Positions 23,061 to 31,450 of a stretch of DNA of 32,451 nucleotides are shown piece after piece. The stretch spans positions 1 through 32,451 of the forward strand of contig JASEFT010000005.1 in assembly GCA_030018475.1 (NCBI GenBank), in the 5' to 3' direction. This DNA is from Candidatus Thermoplasmatota archaeon (lineage in GTDB: Archaea > Thermoplasmatota > JASEFT01). The notes beneath the pieces were generated by a model. It did not search any database and was not told the DNA's origin. It worked only from the letters and a program-made list of their open reading frames with translations. The number at the start of each line of letters is the position of its first letter. Within the stretch, counting starts at the first letter, position 1. The translations under genes were made by a program, and so were the position numbers.

Positions 23061-24185
23061 TTGTGTATGCAAACAAATATGGTGGTTGGGAGATTCGTTG
23101 GGACAGAGGATGAGATTTTAGTGTATGGTAATAGAGGGTTATTTTTTGATAAGGTTAGAAAAGCTACTAACGCATGGAAAAAAGTGATGGGGTGTTTTAT
23201 ATCCTATTCACACGGTTTAAATTTCACCGGTGAAGGTATTTTTGTTAGTGAAACCATTCGTGAAACTTTCGAATGGTTCTCGAAATATTCTATATTTACC
23301 GCAAACACTACAGCTATTATAGAAAACCTTACAAAAGGTGTAGGTATATGGTATCATTCCTCTCATGGATGGATAAACTTTACATCTAATGAAGGTGGTA
23401 TTTATGGCTGGAATGGATTTTGTGAAAGAAGTTATGAGGAGGGTGGCAATCTCTCAGAACCAGATGCGGATAAGACTGGCTTGGTTGACCCCAAAAATAC
23501 TAAAAAAATCACAGAAGATGATTTTTCCTCAATAAAATTAAAAAATACTGTATGCATCATTTTGGCTTGCAAAATAGGTAGTAGTAATTTTCCATACACT
23601 TTACTCGGCTCTGGGGCAGCTTGTGTTATAGCAAGCCCTGTTGAACTCAGTTTCAGACAAGGTGGTTTTTTAACCAATAAGGTTGGTGAGTTACTCGTAA
23701 ACGGCGAGACTATAGGGAATGCAATTAAAATCTCAATAAATCAAACAAAGGAAAGAACAGAAGAATTTGACGCGCCGTTTTTATGTTTTGGTGAGCCAAG
23801 CATCAAGGTCTTGGATCATAAAATTAAATGTGAGGTATCTGTCCCCAAAAAGATTTTGATTCCAGAAATAACAAAAATAAATATTCGTGTTTTTAATGAA
23901 GTTGGAAAGCCTGTCCATGATGCAGATGTTAAGGTTAATAACACGAATGCTAAATATAACCCACTTTTTAATTCATATTCTATTTCTTGCAGCATGCTTT
24001 CGGATTATACCAATAATGTGACTGTTGAGATCCATAAGGATATGTGCGGCACACTAACGTTAAATACCACCGTTTATGTGTATCCAAAGGTCTACAGGGT
24101 TACCCTATTCATCATTTGTGGTTTAGTAATTAGTATGATTGCAATTGTTTTTTGGAGATATAGAACAAAGAAAAAACTATCATGA
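23061..24185 (+). CDS. C25/caspase-like surface protease, N-terminally truncated
   Basis: A clan CD-type fold: HSSHGW with a catalytic-type His near residue 102, ILACKIGSSN with Cys near 170, a GAACVIASP loop, FLTNKVGELLVNGETIGNAI and FLCFGEPSIKVLD, the pattern of gingipain-like C25 peptidases. A beta-rich domain follows (about 265-345), then a TM helix (about 349-369) and a basic RYRTKKKLS tail. Several N-x-S/T sequons suggest an outside location. No signal peptide is present. The same frame is open upstream to about 22920 with coding-like sequence (YNISFAGKGY) but no ATG, so the original N-terminus is missing. The first start is TTG 23061 or ATG 23067, probably not native. Confidence 0.75.
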   Translation: MCMQTNMVVGRFVGTEDEILVYGNRGLFFDKVRKATNAWKKVMGCFISYSHGLNFTGEGIFVSETIRETFEWFSKYSIFTANTTAIIENLTKGVGIWYHSSHGWINFTSNEGGIYGWNGFCERSYEEGGNLSEPDADKTGLVDPKNTKKITEDDFSSIKLKNTVCIILACKIGSSNFPYTLLGSGAACVIASPVELSFRQGGFLTNKVGELLVNGETIGNAIKISINQTKERTEEFDAPFLCFGEPSIKVLDHKIKCEVSVPKKILIPEITKINIRVFNEVGKPVHDADVKVNNTNAKYNPLFNSYSISCSMLSDYTNNVTVEIHKDMCGTLTLNTTVYVYPKVYRVTLFIICGLVISMIAIVFWRYRTKKKLS

Positions 24186-24230
24186 CCAATAGTCTGAAGC
24201 GATTTTAGTCGAAAATACCTACAGTCACGG

Positions 24231-24335
24231 TATATTTAAATACACGGCTCTCGCCGATCATCCTAGCGCCTCGGAACCCTTTTTCCCTTACGGGTTTCCT
24301 TCACTTAATAGACGTCTAAAAAGGGAAGAGTTTTT
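24231..24335 (+). ncRNA. candidate structured RNA gene
   Basis: A TATA element, TATATTTAAA at 24231-24240, precedes about 80 nt that are more GC-rich than their surroundings. CCCTTTTT at 24277-24284 pairs perfectly with AAAAAGGG at 24318-24325. It encloses a small CCC/GGG hairpin with a TTAC loop and a 10-nt palindrome, TAGACGTCTA, at 24309-24318. A T run follows at 24331-24335. No ORF occupies the interval. I know of no matching RNA family, so this is an inference from promoter plus structure. Confidence 0.35.
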
Positions 24336-24415
24336 GAATAGGTGTTAGGGCAGGAAAAAAAACAAAAAGTTAGCTCCTCAATTTTTACTTGTAAGCAACA
24401 ACACCAAAGTCCCCA

Positions 24416-25195
24416 CTACCCTATATAACTAGGTACTTCTTTTCTTATTTTAGGCGCTACCGCTTTCTTATATTCTTCCTCTAATTTTTTATACAATGCC
24501 TCGCGCCTCTCAATTTCACGCTCTAATTCTTCTGTATCTATATCGCATTCCATAAGCTCTGAAATTTTATTAGTTACTGCAAGCACTGCCTTGAAATCTA
24601 TAGGGTCTAGAGGATTATCTATATGATAAATATAAGTTTCAGCGAGCAGGCAACATGCCTCTATTCCTCGCTTCCAAGCATATTCCAGCAGTACGCCGTT
24701 AAATCCACTTACCCGCCCTCTTAACGGCTCTATTCCTTTCTTTACTAGAAAATCCATTAATTCTGGCGCTGTAGCTGTACCGAAAACTTTAGGATGCGCA
24801 ACTTTTTCACGTACAGGCACAGCAGCTGTAGTATAGATCCTTTTCACTTTTAGTTTCTCACTTACCTTCGCTACAATATCGCTGAGCTCGTTCTGCTTTT
24901 CAGGCAGTGTTGGCTGGAAGTCTGCAGTGAAGAAGACGAAATCGTGAGCGCCTTTGGCTCTTAGAAAATAAAATCTATACTGACTGTTGAGATGGCAAGG
25001 CTCTAAAACACCTCTATCGTCAAAAACAGCTATTGAATAGTAATCGTAATCTGAACTTAGCCTGCCGAGCTCTTTAGCGCAAAGCTTCTTTATAAAATAA
25101 TCTACAGTGTGCTTAGCAACCAGTCCCATACCTGGCGCGCCTGCCAGCATTATTGGCGATTTCAAACTTAATTTCTTTAAGATTTTAATTTCCAT
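24416..25195 (-). CDS. PAC2 family protein
   Basis: A 259-aa protein of the family that includes archaeal proteasome assembly chaperone homologs. It has the N-terminal APGMGLVAKHTVDYF block, FFTADFQP, RIYTTAAVPV, RVSGFNGVLLEYAWKRGIEACCLLAETYIYHIDNP and a coiled-coil tail (EELEREIERREALYKKLEEE). The family assists 20S proteasome assembly or related steps. Which role applies here is not shown. A minus-strand TATA-like GTATTTATTT lies about 30 nt upstream. It is separated from the epimerase gene by about 60 nt with its own signals. Confidence 0.9.
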   Translation of the reverse strand: MEIKILKKLSLKSPIMLAGAPGMGLVAKHTVDYFIKKLCAKELGRLSSDYDYYSIAVFDDRGVLEPCHLNSQYRFYFLRAKGAHDFVFFTADFQPTLPEKQNELSDIVAKVSEKLKVKRIYTTAAVPVREKVAHPKVFGTATAPELMDFLVKKGIEPLRGRVSGFNGVLLEYAWKRGIEACCLLAETYIYHIDNPLDPIDFKAVLAVTNKISELMECDIDTEELEREIERREALYKKLEEEYKKAVAPKIRKEVPSYIG

Positions 25196-25255
25196 TCCGT
25201 AATAAAAAGGGGCTTACTGAAATAAATACTTTCTCACCCCAAAGCCAGTTGAATC

Positions 25256-26344
25256 TCATACTTTAATTCTCTCTAATATCTCGTTATCAACCTCTATTCC
25301 GAGCCCTACACCATTTCCTAGCCTGTTCGTACCTTCCAAAGTCTCTACACCGTCTTTTATACAATCAATTTCTAAATCTAAATGACCATCTAAATCTGCA
25401 TATCTAACTATTTTTTTACCGAGCGCTAAATGCATACCTGCAGTAATACCTAGCTTGGTTTCTACCATACAGCCTACCATACAAGGAATGCCGGCAGCTT
25501 GTGCAATTTCTGCAATTTTTAGCGCTTTGCTAAGACCGCCGCTCTTCATTAATTTTATATTGAACAAATCTACAGCATCGCTTTTTATGAGTTCAATTGC
25601 ATCTCTAGGAGTATGCAGAGCTTCATCAGCCATTATCGGTATTGCAGTGTTGTTTCTTACCTCTCTTAAGCCATCAATATCGCTAGCAACAACAGGCTGC
25701 TCTATAAATTCTAGCTCGTAACGTTCTAGCGCTTTTAGCACTTTAATAGCTTGTCGGGTTGAATAGCCTTGATTTGCATCTATTCTAAGCCTCGTTTGAT
25801 AGCCGATTGCCGCTCTGAGCGCCTTTACCTTTTCTATGTCTTTCTCAGCATCAATGCCTATTTTCAATTTTATAATTTTGACTTTTTGATCAATTAGTTT
25901 CAAAGCCTCTTCTATTGTTTCATCTACCCCTTTAATGCCTATTGTGATAGAAGTTTTAATTTCTGATTTGTCATTACCAAACGCTACATACAGCGGCAAG
26001 TCCAGATATTTACCCAGAATATCATGGAGCGCTAAGTCAATACCAGCTTTCGCAGCGCTATTACCGTTAATTTTAGTATCTAGTTCTTTCATTATTTTTT
26101 CAATTTCAATTGGATTTTTAGCTATAACAGAAGGCTTCATTCGTTGTAGCGCGTTAATTACTGTGCTTTGAGTTTCAAAAGTTATTTTCTCTGAAGGCGA
26201 AGCCTCGCCCCAGCCGTAAATATTTTCGTCAGTCTCTATTTTTACAAGCACCCCTTCGTAGTAATAAGAAGTTCCTAATGCAATTTTAAAAGGTTTTCTC
26301 AGCTGTATTGCAATAGGGTAAATTTCGAGCTCCGTTATTTTCAT
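25256..26344 (-). CDS. enolase-superfamily dipeptide epimerase-like enzyme
   Basis: A 362-aa member of the muconate-cycloisomerase subgroup. KLKIG supplies the K-x-K pair, and RIDANQGY, FIEQP and MADEA supply the metal ligands. NIKLMKSGG supplies the second catalytic Lys. A C-terminal DLDGHLDL resembles L-Ala-D/L-Glu and other dipeptide epimerases, which invert an amino-acid alpha-carbon. The dipeptide specificity is not readable from sequence. No peptidase or murein genes are near, so the substrate may be a salvage or scavenged peptide. The start is the first ATG. Confidence 0.87.
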   Translation of the reverse strand: MKITELEIYPIAIQLRKPFKIALGTSYYYEGVLVKIETDENIYGWGEASPSEKITFETQSTVINALQRMKPSVIAKNPIEIEKIMKELDTKINGNSAAKAGIDLALHDILGKYLDLPLYVAFGNDKSEIKTSITIGIKGVDETIEEALKLIDQKVKIIKLKIGIDAEKDIEKVKALRAAIGYQTRLRIDANQGYSTRQAIKVLKALERYELEFIEQPVVASDIDGLREVRNNTAIPIMADEALHTPRDAIELIKSDAVDLFNIKLMKSGGLSKALKIAEIAQAAGIPCMVGCMVETKLGITAGMHLALGKKIVRYADLDGHLDLEIDCIKDGVETLEGTNRLGNGVGLGIEVDNEILERIKV

Positions 26345-26421
26345 CTCAAATTGTTAGAATACCCTTGTTAAAACTAAATTTTTCTCACTATCTTTATATA
26401 CTCGTTAAAACATCACTATTT

Positions 26422-26428
26422 CAGGTGA
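26422..26428 (+). promoter_or_regulatory. Shine-Dalgarno site of the 26437 gene
   Basis: AGGTGAT lies 8 nt before the ATG at 26437. A TATA element (TTTATATA at about 26392-26399) is further upstream, so this gene has a leader of roughly 15-20 nt with an SD, unlike its leaderless neighbours. Confidence 0.5.
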
Positions 26429-26436
26429 TTTAAAAA

Positions 26437-26862
26437 ATGGATTTATTATCTGCTGGGATAGGAGCTTTTGTAGGAATAATGGCGACACTGCTTATGGTGG
26501 AAATAGGATTGAAGAAAATACTGCCTTGGGGTGAGACCTCAAGACTGACCTCGATATGGAGCTTAGAAGATATTAAAGGGACAAAGCCTCTAGCGTTCGT
26601 TGCTGAAGATATTGAAGGAGTGGAAATACCAAAAGGAAGCCTTGTAGTTGTTAAAGGCGACAAAATACCTTATTCTAAAGATTTAAGGATAGCTAAAAAC
26701 CCGGCAGTCAATACTAACTTTGCAGTTAGTGAGGATAGAGCGCTAATATTTTCAGGCGCACCAAGATATGGCACGCTTGCAGTATGGACTACAAACCCCA
26801 AAATTATTGCAAGGCTAGGAAGCGAGTTCAATAGATTGTGGAGCGAAAGTAGAAGTTCTTAA
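26437..26862 (+). CDS. small membrane-anchored protein of unknown function (141 aa)
   Basis: One N-terminal TM helix at about residues 4-25 (SAGIGAFVGIMATLLMVEIG) is followed by a soluble beta-rich domain with AFVAEDIEGVEIPKGSLVVVKGD and LIFSGAPRYGTLAVWTT. There are no cysteines. The TATA and SD upstream support the start at 26437. Its stop is about 70 nt before porG, so it is probably a separate transcript. I recognise no family. Confidence 0.7.
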   Translation: MDLLSAGIGAFVGIMATLLMVEIGLKKILPWGETSRLTSIWSLEDIKGTKPLAFVAEDIEGVEIPKGSLVVVKGDKIPYSKDLRIAKNPAVNTNFAVSEDRALIFSGAPRYGTLAVWTTNPKIIARLGSEFNRLWSESRSS

Positions 26863-26933
26863 AATTGAAAGTCCTCCTTTGTCTCAAACAATAATCTTTA
26901 ATCTCCGTCAAGCTATTACAATTTTTGACCGAA

Positions 26934-27476
26934 ATGTACGAAGTTAGATTCCACGGCAGAGGAGGTCAAGGTGCTGTTACAGCTGCTAATATTCTAGCGC
27001 TTGCAGCCTCTAAACAAAATTATTATGTTCAAGCTTTTCCTATGTTTGGGGTTGAGCGCAGAGGAGCGCCTGTAACGGCTTTTTTGAGATTTGATACTGA
27101 GCCAATTGAGCTAAGAAGTCAAATTTACGAGCCTGATGCTGTCGTCGTTCTAGATCCTACTTTGATAAGTGTTGTTGACGTTGCCAAAGGTCTCAGAGAA
27201 AATGGAAATGCTGTGATTAATACCGCTAGAAATCCTGAGAATTTCCATCTACATGCAACTGTTTATGTTGTAGATGCTACTGCAATAGCATTAAACAGCA
27301 AATTAGGTACAAGAACTAATCCTATAGTGAATACTGCAATGCTAGGAGCTTATGCAAAAGCGATAGGTAATATAAAATTAGAATCTATAATCGAAGCAAT
27401 TGGCGAGAGTATAAGCGCAAGAAAATCTGAAAACATAGAAGCTGCAAAAAAAGCTTTTAGGAGCGTTAAAAAATGA
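26934..27476 (+). CDS. porG: pyruvate:ferredoxin oxidoreductase gamma subunit
   Basis: A 180-aa subunit of the four-subunit archaeal oxidoreductase that makes acetyl-CoA from pyruvate and reduces ferredoxin. The N-terminus EVRFHGRGGQGAVTAANILA and the AFPMFGVERRGAPVTAF block are diagnostic. I take ATG 26934 as start; TTG 26925 would add three residues. It is the first gene of the order gamma-delta-alpha-beta with overlapping or near-touching ends, the classic POR operon. The family also includes related 2-oxoacid enzymes, so pyruvate specificity comes mainly from the beta subunit. Confidence 0.94.
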   Translation: MYEVRFHGRGGQGAVTAANILALAASKQNYYVQAFPMFGVERRGAPVTAFLRFDTEPIELRSQIYEPDAVVVLDPTLISVVDVAKGLRENGNAVINTARNPENFHLHATVYVVDATAIALNSKLGTRTNPIVNTAMLGAYAKAIGNIKLESIIEAIGESISARKSENIEAAKKAFRSVKK

Positions 27477-27733
27477 AATTGGGGTTTGGAGCCACTATCA
27501 CAAATGCTGGTAGTTCGAAAGAATACAAAACAGGTGAATGGCGTGTAATGAAGCCAATCTGGCAAAGAGAGAAATGTACTAAATGCTATCTTTGCTATGA
27601 ATATTGTCCTGACTCTTGTATCTCCAAAACAGAGGATGGCATAATCATAGATTACGAGCATTGCAAGGGTTGCGGTATTTGCGCCTACGAATGCCCTAAG
27701 GATGCGATAGCTCTAGTTCCTGAGGAGCGCTGA
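27473..27733 (+). CDS. porD: pyruvate:ferredoxin oxidoreductase delta subunit (ferredoxin-like)
   Basis: An 86-aa subunit with two [4Fe-4S] motifs, KCTKCYLCYEYCPDS and HCKGCGICAYECPKDA, each CxxCxxCxxxCP. It hands electrons from the catalytic subunits to ferredoxin. The start overlaps the porG stop (ATGA) and porA follows after 7 nt. Confidence 0.95.
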   Translation: MKLGFGATITNAGSSKEYKTGEWRVMKPIWQREKCTKCYLCYEYCPDSCISKTEDGIIIDYEHCKGCGICAYECPKDAIALVPEER

Positions 27734-27740
27734 TAAAAAA

Positions 27741-28916
27741 ATGAAAGTTGTAGTTGAGGGTAATCATGCAGCTGCACTTGCAGCTAAACTTTGTAAAGTT
27801 CAAGTTGTGCCAGCATACCCTATTACGCCATCAACACACTTTCCAGAAAAAATATCAGAATACGTAGCTAACGGCGAGCTAAAAGCGGAGTTCATTCTTG
27901 CAGAAAGCGAGCATTCCGCACTTAGCGCATGTATTGGTGCAAGCGCTGCCGGCGCTAGAACTTGTACATGCACATCTTCTCAAGGTCTTGCTCTGATGCA
28001 TGAATTGCTATTTATAGCATCTGGTATGCGGTTACCTATAATTATGCCTGTAGGTAATAGAGCGTTGTCATCTCCTATCAATATTTGGTGCGACCATCAA
28101 GACAGCATCTCTGAGCGCGATAGTGGCTGGCTACAATTCTACTGCGAAAGCAACCAAGAAGTTCTAGATTTTACAATTATGGCGTTTAAAATTGCTGAGG
28201 ACGCTAATGTACTACTGCCTGCAATGCTTGGGTTAGATGCTTTTGTGCTAACTCATACGAGCGAAGTTGTAGAAGCACCTGAGCAGAGCGAAGTTGATAA
28301 ATTCTTGCCGCCGTATAAGCCACTCTTTACTTTAGACCCTAAAAGCCCTAAAACGTTCGGCTCTTTTTGTACGCCCGAGTACTATATGGAATTCAAGAAA
28401 AAAACAGATGAGGCAATGCATAGAACTTCTGAAGTTATTGATAAAGTATTTGCAGAGTTCAAAGCCATGTTTGGACGTGAGTATAAAAAAGTAAAATCTT
28501 ACTGTTGCGAAGATGCAGAAATAATCATACTCACTTTAGGCACTATGAGTGGAACTGCTAGAATGGCAGTTAGTAAATTAAGAGCGAAGGGCGAGAAAGT
28601 AGGCTGCGCTTCTTTAACTGTTTACAGACCTTTTCCAAGCAAGGAATTAATAGAAGTTGCAAGAACCGCAAAAGTTTTGGCAGTAGTTGATAGAAATATT
28701 TCACTTGGCTTTGCTGGAGCAGTTTTTGAAGATGTGTGTAGTTGCTTTGTAAATCATTCTAAAAAGCCGTTGGTTCTAAACTATATTTTAGGTCTTGGTG
28801 GAAGAGATGTGCTAATCAAAGATTTTGAGCTTATAGTTGAAAGCGCTAAAAAAGCGCTAGAAACCAACAAATTTAAAATACCTGAGTGGATTGGACTGAG
28901 AGAGGAGCTTATATGA
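27741..28916 (+). CDS. porA: pyruvate:ferredoxin oxidoreductase alpha subunit
   Basis: A 391-aa subunit with the PITPSTHFPEKISEYV motif (pyruvate/TPP domain contact), FILAESEHSALSACIGASAAGARTCT, and GMRLPIIMPVGNRALSSPINIWCDHQD. The C-terminal region carries TLGTMSGTARMAVSKLRAKG and VYRPFPSKEL. Its stop overlaps the porB ATG as ATGA. Together with porB it forms the TPP-binding catalytic core. Confidence 0.95.
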   Translation: MKVVVEGNHAAALAAKLCKVQVVPAYPITPSTHFPEKISEYVANGELKAEFILAESEHSALSACIGASAAGARTCTCTSSQGLALMHELLFIASGMRLPIIMPVGNRALSSPINIWCDHQDSISERDSGWLQFYCESNQEVLDFTIMAFKIAEDANVLLPAMLGLDAFVLTHTSEVVEAPEQSEVDKFLPPYKPLFTLDPKSPKTFGSFCTPEYYMEFKKKTDEAMHRTSEVIDKVFAEFKAMFGREYKKVKSYCCEDAEIIILTLGTMSGTARMAVSKLRAKGEKVGCASLTVYRPFPSKELIEVARTAKVLAVVDRNISLGFAGAVFEDVCSCFVNHSKKPLVLNYILGLGGRDVLIKDFELIVESAKKALETNKFKIPEWIGLREELI

Positions 28917-29788
28917 ATGAAGAACTTTTTTTACCAGGTCATAGAGCATGTGCGGGTTGCGGAGAAACTATTGCGGTAAGGCAGATTCTAAGTGTAGCAG
29001 GTGAGAATACAATTGCTGTAGTGCCTACAGGCTGTCTTGAAGTGGTCTCTACTTCCTACCCTGAGACCGCTTGGAAAATACCTTTAATCCATGTGGCTTT
29101 TGAAAATGCAGCTGCAGTAGCTTCAGGCATAGATTGCGCTTTGAAAGCTTTGGGTAAAAGAAAAGGTATTAACGTGCTGGCATTTGCCGGCGACGGAGGT
29201 ACTTTCGATATAGGCTTGCAAGCACTTTCCGGAATGTTAGAAAGAGGTCATAATGTAAAATATATATGTTTGGATAACGAAGCTTATATGAATACAGGTA
29301 TTCAGCGCTCTTCTGCAACGCCTTATGCAGCTTCTACTACTACTTCCCCGCTAGGAAAATATTCTATTGGCGAAAGTAGAAAAAAGAAGCCAATAGGGGC
29401 TATTTGCATAGCGCATGATATACCTTACGTAGCAACTGCAACTATAGCTTATCATTTAGATTTGAAGAAGAAGATAAAAAAAGCTTTAGAAATTGATGGG
29501 CCTTGCTTCATGCACATTCTTGTTCCTTGCCCTACCGGCTGGCGCTTCCCAAGCGAACTCACTATAGAGCTTTCAAGACTTGCTGTAGAAACAGGCGTTT
29601 TTCCTCTTTGGGAATGCGAAGGAAGTGATATGAGTAACTTAAAAATTACTAAGAAAGTAGCACATAGAAAGCCTGTAAAAGAGTATTTGCAGTTACAAGG
29701 GCGCTTTGCACATGTCATGAGAAACGAAAAACTACTGGCTGAAATTCAAAAAGAAGTAGACGAGAAGTGCGCTAAATATGGTCTATAA
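28913..29788 (+). CDS. porB: pyruvate:ferredoxin oxidoreductase beta subunit
   Basis: The TPP-binding subunit (291 aa from ATG 28913). GDGGTFDIGLQALSGMLERG is the TPP/Mg motif. Cys residues in HRACAGCGE near the N-terminus and a later Cys (PCPTGW) fit the [4Fe-4S] cluster ligands of this subunit. DNEAYMNTGIQRSSATP is typical of pyruvate enzymes rather than oxoglutarate or indolepyruvate ones. A GTG at 28886 would add nine residues, but the ATGA overlap with porA favours 28913. It overlaps queD by 11 nt. Confidence 0.95.
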   Translation: MNEELFLPGHRACAGCGETIAVRQILSVAGENTIAVVPTGCLEVVSTSYPETAWKIPLIHVAFENAAAVASGIDCALKALGKRKGINVLAFAGDGGTFDIGLQALSGMLERGHNVKYICLDNEAYMNTGIQRSSATPYAASTTTSPLGKYSIGESRKKKPIGAICIAHDIPYVATATIAYHLDLKKKIKKALEIDGPCFMHILVPCPTGWRFPSELTIELSRLAVETGVFPLWECEGSDMSNLKITKKVAHRKPVKEYLQLQGRFAHVMRNEKLLAEIQKEVDEKCAKYGL

Positions 29789-30248
29789 ATTAGAAATTGA
29801 TGGCTGGCGTAGCGGAATAACTTTTTCTGCCTGTCATATGATGCCAGAGCTTGATAAATGCTCTAGATTACATGGTCATACTTATGCGGTGCATGCAAGG
29901 ATTTACAGTGAGACTATTCGAAAGGGTATGGTGATAGACTTTACAGTTATAAAAAAAATTCTTAGAAAAATTATTGATAAATTAGATCACAAAGTACTGC
30001 TTCCTAAAGCAAGGGTTAAAATAGAAAATAAAAAAGTAAAGATAACAGAAGATAAGAAAGAGTATAGCTTTCCAATAGAGGATGTAATATTGCTTGATCT
30101 GGAGCCTGTTAGTGCAGAAAATTTAGCAAATTATTTACTAGAGAGATTAATTGACGAGCTGGATTTAAAAGATAGAAAATTTTGCAAACTCGAACTCGGC
30201 TTGGACGAAGGCTGGGGACAGGGGGTATGGCTAATAAAAAAGCTGTAG
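29778..30248 (+). CDS. queD: 6-carboxy-tetrahydropterin synthase family (QueD-like)
   Basis: Acts early in preQ0/archaeosine synthesis, or pterin metabolism in related members. The 156-aa protein has FSACHMM, the Cys-x3-HGH set in CSRLHGHTY (zinc and catalytic residues), VIDFTVIKK, KLDHKVLL and SAENLANYL, then ELGLDEGWGQGVW. It overlaps the porB stop and is itself overlapped by queC, which strengthens the archaeosine assignment. QueE and the later enzymes are not in the window. Confidence 0.88.
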   Translation: MVYKLEIDGWRSGITFSACHMMPELDKCSRLHGHTYAVHARIYSETIRKGMVIDFTVIKKILRKIIDKLDHKVLLPKARVKIENKKVKITEDKKEYSFPIEDVILLDLEPVSAENLANYLLERLIDELDLKDRKFCKLELGLDEGWGQGVWLIKKL

Positions 30249-30907
30249 TTTTGCTTAGCGGCGGTATAGATTCTGCAACTACACTTGCAATTGCTAAATC
30301 AGAAAATTATGATACTCATGCAATTTCCTTTGATTACGGACAAAGACACAAAAAAGAGCTTGAAAGCGCTAAAAAAATAGCCCGCCACTATAGAGCAAAA
30401 CATAAAATTTTGAAATTAGATTTGAATTTTGTAAGCTCTTCATTACTACAGAAAAAACAGAAAATTCCGGAAAGGAATATTAAGGATCTAGGAAGAGATA
30501 TACCTTCAACTTACGTGCCTGCAAGAAATCTAATTTTTTTGGCTTACGCCTCAGCTTACGCAGAAAGTATCGGAGCCAGCAAAATTTTCATAGGCGCGAA
30601 TGCAATTGACTATAGTGGCTACCCTGACTGCAGACCTGATTTCTATAAAGCTTTACAAGAAGTTATAAAAGTAGGTACTAAAGCTGGAGTTGAAGGAAAA
30701 GCTATCGATATAAAATATCCGCTAATCAATCTCACTAAGGCTGAAATAATCAAGAAGGGTTTGTCGTTAAAAGTTCCTTATCATTTAACATGGTCCTGCT
30801 ATAGAGGTAAAAGGAAAGCGTGCGGTAAATGCGATTCCTGCTTGATTAGATTGAAAGGGTTTAGAGAGGCAGGAATTAAAGATACTATTGAATATGAAAA
30901 AATTTGA
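30227..30907 (+). CDS. queC: 7-cyano-7-deazaguanine synthase
   Basis: Makes preQ0, the nucleobase inserted into archaeal tRNA before archaeosine formation. The 226-aa protein starts MANKKAVVLLSGGIDSATT (PP-loop) at the ATG at 30227. An upstream in-frame start at 30182 would lie inside queD and add a non-family tail. Other signatures are FDYGQRH, STYVPARNL, and the zinc set in CYRGKRKACGKCDSC at the C-terminus. It overlaps queD by 22 nt and overlaps the next gene. Confidence 0.95.
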   Translation: MANKKAVVLLSGGIDSATTLAIAKSENYDTHAISFDYGQRHKKELESAKKIARHYRAKHKILKLDLNFVSSSLLQKKQKIPERNIKDLGRDIPSTYVPARNLIFLAYASAYAESIGASKIFIGANAIDYSGYPDCRPDFYKALQEVIKVGTKAGVEGKAIDIKYPLINLTKAEIIKKGLSLKVPYHLTWSCYRGKRKACGKCDSCLIRLKGFREAGIKDTIEYEKI

Positions 30908-31448
30908 TTTGAAATTAGCAGGTTATTGTGGAATATTAGCTCCTATAGCAATGCTTTTACTGATTTTAATTGCTATCTCTTACTCGCCTTTCTCTTGGAC
31001 TGCGAATGCACTTAGCGATTTGGGAGTTAACGGCATTACAGCTATTCTATTCAATTCAAGTTTAGTTGTGTGCGGAGCGCTTATTTTTATATTTGCACTC
31101 GGGCTGAGAAAAATTTTAGCTAATTGGTTAGGTAATATTGCAATAATAGCATTTATTTCAACTGCTATCGCTTTGTGCGGTATAGGACTATTTCCGGAAA
31201 ATATGGGAATTATTCATTTCTATTTTTCTGTAGCTTTCTTTGTACTACTACCGATATCGCTGTTCTTTATTGGTTTATCTATAAGCGCTAAAGATAGAAA
31301 ACTAGGATTTGTAATTTTAATATTAAGTATGTGCAGTGCGCTAATCTGGCTACTACCTAAAAACGGCGTTGCTGTTCATGAATTTGTAGCTTCAAGTGCT
31401 GGCAGCGCTTCATGCATACTGCTGGGTATTAAACTAACTAGGAGTTGA
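30894..31448 (+). CDS. DUF998-type multi-TM membrane protein
   Basis: A 184-aa protein with about six TM helices, the pattern of DUF998 proteins: a first helix with CGILAPIAMLLLILIAISYSP, then NALSDLGVNG, GLFPENMGIIHFYFS and HEFVASSAGSASC between helices. DUF998 members are of unknown function. Start ATG 30894 overlaps the queC end by 14 nt. An upstream TTG at 30888 is less likely. Membership in the chain suggests only shared transcription. Confidence 0.85.
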   Translation: MKKFDLKLAGYCGILAPIAMLLLILIAISYSPFSWTANALSDLGVNGITAILFNSSLVVCGALIFIFALGLRKILANWLGNIAIIAFISTAIALCGIGLFPENMGIIHFYFSVAFFVLLPISLFFIGLSISAKDRKLGFVILILSMCSALIWLLPKNGVAVHEFVASSAGSASCILLGIKLTRS

Positions 31449-31450
31449 AA

